From the NCBI GenBank assembly GCA_937900165.1, contig CALCCX010000139.1, forward strand, positions 1 to 7,138: a DNA stretch of 7,138 nt. Reading direction: 5' to 3'. Below the pieces are notes generated by a model that was not told the DNA's origin, did no database searches, and saw only the letters and a program-made list of their open reading frames with translations. Position numbers and translations under genes: made by a program. Of the stretch, positions 1-5,575 are shown piece after piece (position 1 is the first letter of the stretch; the number at the start of each line of letters is the position of its first letter). The DNA comes from an uncultured Acidimicrobiia bacterium (GTDB lineage: Bacteria > Actinomycetota > Acidimicrobiia > Spongiisociales > Spongiisociaceae).

Positions 1-123
1 GTCTCGTTAATCGCGGTACCTGTCTTGTTCGTCGATGCTCTTGTCGTCTCAAGATCTTCCTGTTGTTATCTGTCTGTCTTTCACTCTCTCGCCTGTTTCT
101 GTCTTTGTTTTTTTTTTTTTTTT
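1..123. other. Non-genomic T-rich read junk with a 16-T run
   Basis: This stretch has a strongly skewed, T-rich and A-poor composition unlike the GC-rich remainder of the window. It ends in an uninterrupted run of 16 T (108-123) that abuts an Illumina adapter. Read on the minus strand the order is insert, adapter, poly-A, noise, which is what a sequencer emits when it reads past the end of a short library fragment. A short open frame here has no credible product. I conclude it is an artefact of untrimmed reads carried into the assembly, not organismal DNA. Confidence 0.93.
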
Positions 124-181
124 AATGATACGGCGCCCACCGAGATCTACACTCTTTCCCTACACGACGCTCTTCCGATCT
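124..181 (+). other. Illumina P5/TruSeq universal adapter contamination
   Basis: The 58 bases match the Illumina P5 plus read-1 primer adapter end to end, from AATGATACGG to CTCTTCCGATCT. The single difference is A to C at 136, within GGCGACC. Translated, the region gives the peptide MIRRPPRSTLFPYTTLFRS, a recurrent contaminant string in protein databases. Genomic sequence therefore begins at about 182, five bases before the stop codon of the first gene. Confidence 0.98.
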
Positions 182-186
182 ATTGT

Positions 187-1140
187 TCAGCATGTTTCTA
201 GGCGACTAACAGCATCATCGTGACCGAGACGGACCCTCAGTGCAGCGTCCGAGAGATCGGTTATCGGGGTCTCAGAGTGACAGACCAACCCGAGCCTGAT
301 GAGTTCGAACTCGGGTTGGGCGACCCGCAACAGCAGGTCCATTCGATCCTGCATCACCACCGTGACCGCCCGCTGGAAGAGGCTGGACGCTGTGGCGGAG
401 TCATCTCCGCATCCGCAGGGTCGGCCGGACTCAACAACAACTACGCGTCGGATTCCACGCTCCAGCATCGCTGCCAGGGGCAGCGGGTCAGCGATGGCAC
501 CATCGAAAAGGGTTTCTCCGTTGATTTCCACCGGCGGGAACAGGCCCGGAATCGCCGTTGAGGCCAGAATGGCCTCCACCAGATTGCCGGAGGACAACAA
601 CCTCGAAGTCCCCGAAACAAGATCTGAGGCCACGATCTCCAGGGGGATGGTGCAATCTTCGATACGATCCAGACACAAGGATCCTCTGAGAAACGATCGC
701 AATGCTCGGTTGGGGAATACAGACGACGCGTGGATCAACGCCGTGACAACTTCTCGAAACCAAGGAAGGCGGGTCCCGAAGATGTTGTGGATGTCGGCCT
801 TTTCCCAAAGTTCGACCATGGCCGCCAACCCCTCTGCGGAGGGACGTGACGCCAGAAACGCGCCATTGATTGCCCCTGCCGATACCCCGACGATCAGATC
901 TGGCTTGAATCCCCGTTCCAAGAGCGCCTGAAGCACCCCGACTTGAACCGCACCCCAGTTTGCGCCCCCGGTGAGGATGAGACCCCAGCCGGGTTCGCTC
1001 AGGTCGAACCGTTGGTCATGGCGATTCTCCGCCATTTGCTCTCGATTCGTACATTGGACCCGGAGGGGTTGACGATCGGAAGGCAATCGCCAACCCACCA
1101 CCCGGGTCCGAGGACCCTTTAGCGGTGAATCCACCGCCAA
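187..1140 (-). CDS. Patatin-like phospholipase (RssA-type)
   Basis: A predicted cytoplasmic or membrane-associated serine acyl hydrolase of the patatin family, which cleaves fatty-acyl esters with a Ser-Asp dyad. Numbered from the TTG at 1140, the Gly-rich oxyanion loop is GGANWG (58-63). The nucleophile elbow GVSAG (85-89) puts the catalytic serine at 87. A conserved ASTAIPGLFPPV block lies at 193-204, and the DGA motif (213-215) supplies Asp213. There is no signal peptide or membrane span. The C-terminal Cys-rich turn PCGCG (241-245) is not a family hallmark. The start is uncertain: TTG at 1140 has a perfect GGAGG seven bases upstream (1148-1152), while ATG at 1035 (M36) has a weak SD but gives a 282-residue protein closer to the usual family architecture. 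The gene lies 82 bases downstream of the SPW gene on the same strand and could be co-transcribed with it. The substrate cannot be read from sequence. The stop at 187-189 is intact despite lying five bases from the adapter junction. Confidence 0.9.
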   Translation of the reverse strand: MAVDSPLKGPRTRVVGWRLPSDRQPLRVQCTNREQMAENRHDQRFDLSEPGWGLILTGGANWGAVQVGVLQALLERGFKPDLIVGVSAGAINGAFLASRPSAEGLAAMVELWEKADIHNIFGTRLPWFREVVTALIHASSVFPNRALRSFLRGSLCLDRIEDCTIPLEIVASDLVSGTSRLLSSGNLVEAILASTAIPGLFPPVEINGETLFDGAIADPLPLAAMLERGIRRVVVVESGRPCGCGDDSATASSLFQRAVTVVMQDRMDLLLRVAQPEFELIRLGLVCHSETPITDLSDAALRVRLGHDDAVSRLETC

Positions 1141-1147
1141 AGCTGAA

Positions 1148-1152
1148 CCTCC
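1148..1152 (-). promoter_or_regulatory. Shine-Dalgarno supporting the TTG start of the patatin gene
   Basis: GGAGG on the minus strand lies seven bases before the TTG at 1138-1140. This is better placed than anything in front of the in-frame ATG at 1033-1035, so it favours the 317-residue form. The extra 35 residues are Arg/Pro-rich and carry no recognisable motif. Confidence 0.5.
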
Positions 1153-1173
1153 GCGGCAGCATGTCCCGCCGAG

Positions 1174-1193
1174 CGACTCGCTTCCGTGAGTCG
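1174..1193 (-). repeat. Short inverted repeat between the SPW and patatin genes
   Basis: CGACTC (1174-1179) and GAGTCG (1188-1193) form a perfect 6-bp stem with an 8-base loop in the 82-base gap between two co-directional genes. No T tract follows on either strand, so it is at best a weak attenuating or RNA-processing hairpin and not a convincing intrinsic terminator. Confidence 0.35.
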
Positions 1194-1222
1194 GTGGATC
1201 CAGGCTCAGACCTCGCCGGCTT

Positions 1223-1612
1223 TCAGTGAGACCTGTGGGTCACGTGGTCGTTTCGGCTCGATGGCGGTCGTAGGACAGGCCGAGATGAGCGGTCTGCTAT
1301 GTCCCAACCCGCAGGCGCAATGATGGCCGCCCGCGTAAGCCAGGCATTCCAGCTGGCTGACGTCAACCCTGAGAATCCCAGCGTCCATGGGGCTGCGAAC
1401 AACCACACCCCATAGAGGGCTTGGAGCCATCCGGATGTCTTGTCAGCCGGCTTCGCCTGCGCCCACCAGACTGTCGCCAACACCAGCACCCCGAGCGTCC
1501 AGGCGTTCCACGAAGAGTTGGGATCAGAGCTTGAACCCAGAGTCCATGGGGCAACGAAGAGCCAGACGCCGCCTAGGAGCAGAAGCCAATCCTGCCATCG
1601 TTTCGTGGTCAC
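1223..1612 (-). CDS. SPW-repeat integral membrane protein
   Basis: A 129-residue membrane protein of the SPW-repeat family, whose function is unknown. Two copies of the signature are visible: GVWLFVAPWTLG (15-26) and GVWLFAAPWTLG (68-79), each followed about seven residues later by SWNAW (34-38 and 87-91). This implies four membrane segments at roughly 8-26, 37-52, 62-80 and 88-106. The fourth segment is degenerate (LTRAAIIAPAGWDIAD, with Pro and Asp inside), and a polar Arg/His-rich tail follows (107-129). I chose the GTG at 1610-1612 because AGGAGG (1619-1624) sits six bases upstream. A further GTG at 1636 would add eight residues but would place that SD inside the gene. It is divergent from the permease and upstream of the patatin gene on the same strand. 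A promoter with a dyad in its spacer lies just upstream (1654-1683). Confidence 0.85.
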   Translation of the reverse strand: MTTKRWQDWLLLLGGVWLFVAPWTLGSSSDPNSSWNAWTLGVLVLATVWWAQAKPADKTSGWLQALYGVWLFAAPWTLGFSGLTSASWNAWLTRAAIIAPAGWDIADRSSRPVLRPPSSRNDHVTHRSH

Positions 1613-1653
1613 TGTGCACCTCCTATCTCGTCGCACCGTTTGTGCTGTTTCAC

Positions 1654-1683
1654 CGTATACCTTCCAGTCGAAGGTAAGGTCAA
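1654..1683 (-). promoter_or_regulatory. Candidate dyad-in-spacer (MerR-like) promoter for the SPW gene
   Basis: On the minus strand a -35-like TTGACC (1683-1678) and a -10-like TATACG (1659-1654) are separated by 18 bases. A perfect 7-bp inverted repeat, TACCTTC and GAAGGTA around a 5-base centre (1658-1676), fills the spacer and touches the -10. The predicted transcript would start at about 1647, leaving a leader of about 35 bases before the GTG at 1612. A palindrome placed between the -35 and -10 is the layout of MerR-family activator sites, and ACCTTC/GAAGGT resembles the arms of CueR-type operators. No MerR gene is in the window, so the regulator is unknown. Confidence 0.5.
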
Positions 1684-1736
1684 GGGGGGGGAATCAGAAA
1701 TCGAACAGACCCGAGTCGGCACGAACAGGTCAACTC

Positions 1737-1758
1737 CCAGGTCTACGAACCCACCTGG
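1737..1758. repeat. Weak inverted repeat in the permease upstream region
   Basis: CCAGGT (1737-1742) and ACCTGG (1753-1758) form a perfect 6-bp inverted repeat with a 10-base spacer, about 65 bases before the permease start. It could be an operator half-site pair, but six matching bases are not far above chance and no promoter is convincingly placed beside it. The rest of the 1684-1820 stretch holds an eight-G run (1684-1691) and nothing else I can name. Confidence 0.25.
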
Positions 1759-1820
1759 ATTTCGCGACCATGAGGTCCTGATCCTGACAACAGTCCCCTA
1801 TCAACTAGCTTTCGGCCTTC

Positions 1821-4016
1821 ATGACGATGTCGGAATCAGAAGACATGGCCGAATCGGCCTCCCCAATGCATCGATCGATTGGCCTGTACGCGGTACTGAC
1901 AATCTCGATCGGGGCCATGATCGGGTCTGGCATCTTCGTTCTGCCAGGGATCGCCTTCAAGATCGCGGGACCGTCTGTTGTTCTGGCGTTCGTGCTTGCG
2001 GGCGTCGTCGTGCTGCCCGCCGCCCTGTCGAAGGCCGAGATGGCCACCGCCATGCCCGAAGCAGGAGGCACCTATCTGTACATCGACCGTGCCATGGGTC
2101 CGCTCATGGGCACGATCGCCGGTTTTGGAGTCTGGTTCTCTCTCGTGTTCAAGGCGGCATTCGCGCTCGTCGGGCTGTCGGCGTATCTCGAATATTTTGT
2201 TCCCCATCCGGAACGCCCGGTGGCTGCGATCCTCGTTTTGGGCCTGGTCGGAATCAACCTGCTGGGGATCAAGCAGACCGCCCGATTCCAAATCGCGATA
2301 GTCACGGGCGTTATCCTGGTGCTTGTCGGTTTCGTCGCAGTGGGTCTGCCCAGCCTCGAGCCGAGCGCCTTCCAACCCTTTACCTCCCAAGGCATAAAGG
2401 GCCTGTTTTCGGCTACGGCCGTGGTGTTTGTCTCCTACGCCGGAGTCACCAAAGTCGCATCGATTGCCGGGGAAGTGCGCCGGCCTGGCCGAAACCTCCC
2501 GGTTGGCATGCTCATATCAATTGGCTTCATGATGGTGCTGTACGCGGCGATCGTCGTCGTGATCGTTGGGAATTCACCAGCCGACGCGTTGACCAATACC
2601 GAAACGCCAATGACGCTGGCCGCGGAGAATTTTCTCGGATCGGCCGGTGTGGCCTTCATCGCCGGAACCGCGGTCCTTGCTCTCCTATCCATGGCAAACG
2701 CCGGGATAATCGCCTCGGCCCGCTATCCGTTTGCGATGGCCCGAAACTCGCTCGCTCCTCCGTTCCTGGCTCGCATCGGGAAGCGCTCTGGGGCGCCATC
2801 CGCCGGCATCACGGCCACCGGCGTGATGATGATCCTCCTGGTCCTGTTCGTCCCATTGATCGAACTGGCCAAGCTCGCCTCGGCATTTCAGCTCCTTGTA
2901 TTCGCACTGGTGAATCTGGCCGTCATTGCCTTTCGTGAGGCTCATCTCGATTGGTATAAGCCGGAGTTTCGCTCTCCCTTCTACCCCGTCCCACAAATAT
3001 TCGGGATTGTCGCGGCACTGCTGCTCCTCACTCAGATGGGCATCCTCCCGGTCCTGGGAGCGGTGATATTCGTTCTTGTCGGTGTTGGCTGGTACCGGGT
3101 GTTCGGCAAATCTCGAGCCGTCAAAGCGTCTGCCACTCGGGACGCACTTCGATTGCGAGAGGACGCCAGACTCGTTCAGAGGAGCGGAGACGCAGTCGCC
3201 ACAGCGGGCCGAAAACACATCTTGGTCCTGATCCGTAGACCAACGCAGCCGAGCAGGCAGCGCACCCTGATCCGCCTCGCAATGAGGTTGGTGGAGGCGC
3301 CAGGAGGACGCATTCATGTGATCAACTTCGACGCGCAAACCAGCCGGTCCATCCCCACCGAAGACGACCACCAGCGCGCTAGTTCACTCGGAATAGAGGT
3401 CACAACGGAGAATTTCACAGATGAAGACCGACGCGGCATGGTCCACTCATTTGTGGAGCGAGAGGGAGTAGACCTGTTCATAGCCGACTCACCGCAAGAA
3501 CTCGGCGCGACGCGCCATATCAGTCGCGACCTCCGCTGGCTTCGAGAACACTTGACCTGTGACTCGGTCTTCCTGCGGAACCGGGCCGTCGACGACATCG
3601 ACAGGATCGCCGTCTTGGGTACCGGCGGTCCATACGATCCGGTGAAGATCGAACTCGCGGATCACATTGCTCGATACGAAGCCGCGTCTGTTCGGTTTGT
3701 GCATCTAACCCCTGCCGATTCGCCGCCAGGTCAGGCAGAATCGATCGAGAAATACCACCAACAACTCGGGCAGATCCTGACGGTCCCATGGGACGACAAG
3801 GTCAAACCGACGGACGACCTCGTCGAGACACTGACCGACCTGGCTCGCGGCGCCAACCTCGTCATCCTCGGCGCACCGACCCACCGCTTCCATCTGGTTA
3901 CGGATCTTGCCGATCGGATAGCAGAGGCGGTCGATTGTCCAGCGCTACTTGTCCACACTCCAACGCTCGAAAAACCCCGCCTGATCACGCGAGCCATCCA
4001 ATGGCTGATCAACTAG
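1821..4016 (+). CDS. APC-superfamily amino-acid permease with tandem C-terminal USP domains
   Basis: A 731-residue inner-membrane transporter fused to a cytoplasmic sensor-like tail. Residues about 18-428 are an APC-superfamily permease with 12 predicted membrane segments (roughly 20-42, 48-70, 93-122, 132-150, 155-175, 193-212, 228-250, 272-300, 327-347, 350-372, 392-407 and 408-428). The substrate-backbone motif GSGIF sits in segment 1 (35-39), followed by the EAGGTYLYI block (80-88). Residues 464-590 and 594-715 are two universal-stress-protein folds, opening with KHILVLI and DRIAVLG. The second ends in NLVILGAPTHRF...CPALLVH. Neither shows the intact G-2x-G-9x-G(S/T) ATP-binding signature. 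APC-USP fusions are known in actinobacteria and archaea. The transported substrate (amino acid, polyamine or similar) cannot be called. An in-frame TAG at 1806 bounds the start. ATG 1821 is the first candidate, 1827, 1845 and 1866 are alternatives, and none has a good SD. It converges on the peroxiredoxin gene with a 24-base gap. Confidence 0.9.
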   Translation: MTMSESEDMAESASPMHRSIGLYAVLTISIGAMIGSGIFVLPGIAFKIAGPSVVLAFVLAGVVVLPAALSKAEMATAMPEAGGTYLYIDRAMGPLMGTIAGFGVWFSLVFKAAFALVGLSAYLEYFVPHPERPVAAILVLGLVGINLLGIKQTARFQIAIVTGVILVLVGFVAVGLPSLEPSAFQPFTSQGIKGLFSATAVVFVSYAGVTKVASIAGEVRRPGRNLPVGMLISIGFMMVLYAAIVVVIVGNSPADALTNTETPMTLAAENFLGSAGVAFIAGTAVLALLSMANAGIIASARYPFAMARNSLAPPFLARIGKRSGAPSAGITATGVMMILLVLFVPLIELAKLASAFQLLVFALVNLAVIAFREAHLDWYKPEFRSPFYPVPQIFGIVAALLLLTQMGILPVLGAVIFVLVGVGWYRVFGKSRAVKASATRDALRLREDARLVQRSGDAVATAGRKHILVLIRRPTQPSRQRTLIRLAMRLVEAPGGRIHVINFDAQTSRSIPTEDDHQRASSLGIEVTTENFTDEDRRGMVHSFVEREGVDLFIADSPQELGATRHISRDLRWLREHLTCDSVFLRNRAVDDIDRIAVLGTGGPYDPVKIELADHIARYEAASVRFVHLTPADSPPGQAESIEKYHQQLGQILTVPWDDKVKPTDDLVETLTDLARGANLVILGAPTHRFHLVTDLADRIAEAVDCPALLVHTPTLEKPRLITRAIQWLIN

Positions 4017-4040
4017 ACGGGCCCTGTCCTCGCGAGCCAC

Positions 4041-4700
4041 CTACTTCGGTTGTGGCACGACCCGGATATAGGGGAGTGGCGACTCCCAGCCGTCTGGGTA
4101 CTTTTCGGCGGCCTCCTCGTCGGTGACCGAGGGAAGGATGATCACGTCCTCACCCTGCTCCCAGTTGGCCGGTGTGGCCACCTTCTCGTTGGCGGTGAGT
4201 TGGCAGGAATCCAACAACCTCAGGATCTCGGCAAAGTTTCTGCCCGTGCTCATGGGATAAGTGAGGGTCGCCTTGATCTTTTTGTCCGGCCCGATGATGA
4301 ACACAGAACGGGCCGTTGCATTGTCGGCCGCAGTCCTACCCTCAGACGTGTCGCCCGCGTCGTCCGCCAACATGTCATAGAGCTTCACAACCTCGAGGCT
4401 TGGGTCCCCGATCAGCGGGTAGGTGACCGCGTGACCCTGGGATGCCTTGATGTCATCGGACCAGGCCTCATGGTCGCTGACCCCATCAACGCTAATGCCG
4501 ATGATCTGGCAGCCGCGCTTGTCGAACTCGGGTTTCAGCCCCGCAACGGCACCCAGCTCGGTGGTGCAGACGGGCGTGAAGTCCTTCGGATGGGAGAACA
4601 TCAGCGCCCAACCGTCGCCGATCCACTCGTGGAACCTAATCGTGCCCTGGGTGGTCTCCGCCGTGAAATCGGGTGCCACGTCATTGATTCGTAGAGACAT
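4041..4700 (-). CDS. 1-Cys peroxiredoxin (Prx6-type, AhpC/TSA family)
   Basis: A cytoplasmic thiol peroxidase that reduces hydrogen peroxide, organic hydroperoxides or peroxynitrite. The family signature is complete: HPKDFTPVCTTE (37-48) supplies Pro38, Thr42 and the peroxidatic Cys45, and Arg131 (ATARSVFIIGP) is the expected active-site arginine. The C-terminal arm has the Prx6-subfamily pattern WEQGEDVIILP (180-190) and PYIRVVPQP (210-218). The length of 219 residues is normal for this subgroup. Two further cysteines (64 and 166) are present but not in the usual C-terminal resolving position, so a 1-Cys mechanism is likely. The ATG at 4698-4700 follows AGGAGG (4708-4713) by seven bases, which fixes the start. 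It lies 73 bases downstream of the ArsR-rhodanese gene on the same strand, suggesting an operon. Peroxiredoxins can also reduce persulfidated thiols, which would suit the sulfur genes nearby, but that role is inference. Confidence 0.95.
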   Translation of the reverse strand: MSLRINDVAPDFTAETTQGTIRFHEWIGDGWALMFSHPKDFTPVCTTELGAVAGLKPEFDKRGCQIIGISVDGVSDHEAWSDDIKASQGHAVTYPLIGDPSLEVVKLYDMLADDAGDTSEGRTAADNATARSVFIIGPDKKIKATLTYPMSTGRNFAEILRLLDSCQLTANEKVATPANWEQGEDVIILPSVTDEEAAEKYPDGWESPLPYIRVVPQPK

Positions 4701-4773
4701 CGGATTTCCTCCTCTCGCATCGGGTCGTTCCGGCTTTCACTCCCAAGGATATCGCGCCTCTCCACATGACGGA

Positions 4774-5457
4774 TCAGTAGCCCTCCTCGACAGGGCCGCC
4801 TTCTCGTAGCCATTCGGGGTAGCCGTCCTCGAGCCGTCTGGCAGCGTGTCCCTTGGCGAGAAGGGTGCGCACTGCCTGATCGGCGTACACGCAGAATGGC
4901 CCTCGGCAGTACGCAACGATTTCTCGATCTGTACGAAGCTCGGGTAGCAGTTGGTCGATTCGGTCAGGCGGCACCAGGATGGCTCCGGCAATATGTCCTG
5001 CGTCGTACTCGGTTCTGGGCCTCACGTCGATGAGTGTCACCATGTCGCGTTGCAGTTGCTCTTGAAGTTCGCGGCGAGTGATGGTCGTTATCTCGGTGCG
5101 GTCTCCGAGGTAGGCGTCGGCGAGGCGGTCAATGTCACCCAGCTGCTGCTGTGCGACTTCGCGTATGGTGCTCCAAAGGTCATAGACGAGCTGGTCTGTG
5201 AGGCGGTAGTAGATGCGGGTGCGGTCTCGGCGAGTGCTGACCAGTCCAACCCTGGCGAGCCTGCGGAGGTGGTGTGAGGTGTTCGCGACGCTCTGGTCGA
5301 TGGCATCGGCGATGTGTTCGACGCTCCTCTCGCCCTGAGCGAGCAGCTCAATGATCTCCGCCCTTCGACCGTTGGCCATCGCTCCAGCAACCGCAGCGAA
5401 ACCGTCGAAGAGAGCGTTCTTGGCCCGACGTTGTCCGATCGTCGACTGTTCGACCAC
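4774..5457 (-). CDS. ArsR-family HTH regulator fused to a rhodanese domain
   Basis: A 227-residue DNA-binding repressor candidate with an attached sulfurtransferase-like sensor. Numbered from the GTG at 5457, a winged helix-turn-helix of the ArsR/SmtB type spans about 16-89, with recognition region SVEHIADAIDQSVANTSHHL (45-64) and wing RRDRTRIYYRL (76-86). A rhodanese domain spans about 124-220, opening with LIDVRPRTEYDAGHI (142-156) and carrying the active-site loop CRGPFC with Cys184 and Cys189. The HTH half has no cysteine and lacks the ELCVCDL metal site, so metal sensing through the usual site is unlikely; persulfidation of Cys184 or a Cys184-Cys189 link is a plausible signal. The start is GTG 5457 because AGGAGG (5463-5468) is five bases upstream; the open frame runs on to 5595, but that would cover the divergent promoter and overlap the facing gene. 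It is upstream of the peroxiredoxin gene. Confidence 0.92.
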   Translation of the reverse strand: MVEQSTIGQRRAKNALFDGFAAVAGAMANGRRAEIIELLAQGERSVEHIADAIDQSVANTSHHLRRLARVGLVSTRRDRTRIYYRLTDQLVYDLWSTIREVAQQQLGDIDRLADAYLGDRTEITTITRRELQEQLQRDMVTLIDVRPRTEYDAGHIAGAILVPPDRIDQLLPELRTDREIVAYCRGPFCVYADQAVRTLLAKGHAARRLEDGYPEWLREGGPVEEGY

Positions 5458-5462
5458 CACGG

Positions 5463-5468
5463 CCTCCT
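5463..5468 (-). promoter_or_regulatory. Shine-Dalgarno deciding the ArsR-rhodanese start
   Basis: AGGAGG on the minus strand stands five bases from the GTG at 5455-5457 and only two from the GTG at 5458-5460, so the inner GTG is preferred. This rejects the 46-residue N-terminal extension that the longest open frame would give. Confidence 0.7.
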
Positions 5469-5507
5469 GATATCTCTGGAATCGTGTCTCGATATTCAAA
5501 GGACTTC

Positions 5508-5537
5508 TTGACAATAGTTGTAGGTTCTCCGTATTGT
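5508..5537 (+). promoter_or_regulatory. Sigma70-type promoter for the MBL-rhodanese gene
   Basis: A consensus -35 TTGACA (5508-5513) and a -10-like TATTGT (5532-5537) are separated by 18 bases. Transcription would begin at about 5544, giving a leader of about 32 bases that includes the SD GGAG (5565-5568). Both boxes fall within the dyad, as expected for a repressed promoter. Confidence 0.6.
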
Positions 5538-5543
5538 TATCAA
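5511..5543 (-). promoter_or_regulatory. Possible facing promoter for the ArsR-rhodanese gene
   Basis: On the minus strand a -35-like TTGATA (5543-5538) faces TATTGT (5516-5511), mirror copies of the boxes on the other strand. The spacing is 21 bases, long for a housekeeping promoter. An alternative -10, TACAAC (5522-5517), would give 15. Either promoter would overlap the plus-strand one, so the two would compete for polymerase. Confidence 0.35.
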
Positions 5544-5575
5544 GTATACCTTTGAATACACCTTGGAGTTTCTTC

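Larger units (their letters stand above)
5493..5558. promoter_or_regulatory. Large dyad, candidate ArsR operator of the divergent promoter
   Basis: Perfect 10-bp arms TATTCAAAGG (5493-5502) and CCTTTGAATA (5549-5558) are inverted about a centre near 5525. Further in, TTGACAATA (5508-5516) faces TATTGTTATCAA (5532-5543), the same inner half-site apart from a three-base insertion. Each side is therefore itself an imperfect TATT...AATA dyad of 24 to 27 bases, the size and A/T-ended form of ArsR/SmtB operators. The sites cover the candidate -35 and -10 boxes of both facing genes. Two dimers bound here could repress both directions. Binding by the adjacent ArsR-rhodanese protein is inference. Confidence 0.65.

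Noticed and set aside
35..223. A 62-codon plus-strand open frame crossing the left end
   Set aside because: It is translated junk plus the sequencing adapter, and runs only about 40 bases into genomic DNA antisense to the patatin gene.
299..931. Long plus-strand open frame opposite the patatin gene
   Set aside because: Antisense shadow in a GC-rich gene; Arg/Ser-rich low-complexity product, while the minus strand carries complete patatin motifs.
1206..1430. Alternative minus-strand frame that might continue the SPW protein after a frameshift
   Set aside because: Its peptide (Cys/His/Pro-rich, no hydrophobic span) does not restore an SPW segment, so the 1223-1612 frame is kept.
1784..1811. 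Promoter for the permease (CTGACA with TAGCTT)
   Set aside because: The -10 matches only half the consensus, the spacer is 16, and the start would fall at the ATG itself; not supportable without a mapped transcript.
1640..2938. 432-codon plus-strand open frame overlapping the permease
   Set aside because: Out-of-frame shadow: Arg/Gly/His-rich product with no domain; the 1821 frame encodes clear membrane segments across the same DNA.
2685..3371. 228-codon minus-strand open frame within the permease gene
   Set aside because: Antisense shadow, no motif, Arg/His/Gln-rich composition, no SD.
4017..4040. Bidirectional terminator between the convergent permease and peroxiredoxin genes
   Set aside because: The 24-base gap has no stem of useful length and no T tract on either strand.
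4050..4694. 214-codon plus-strand open frame opposite the peroxiredoxin
   Set aside because: The peroxiredoxin on the minus strand has all catalytic residues and a perfect SD; the plus-strand frame has no recognisable feature.
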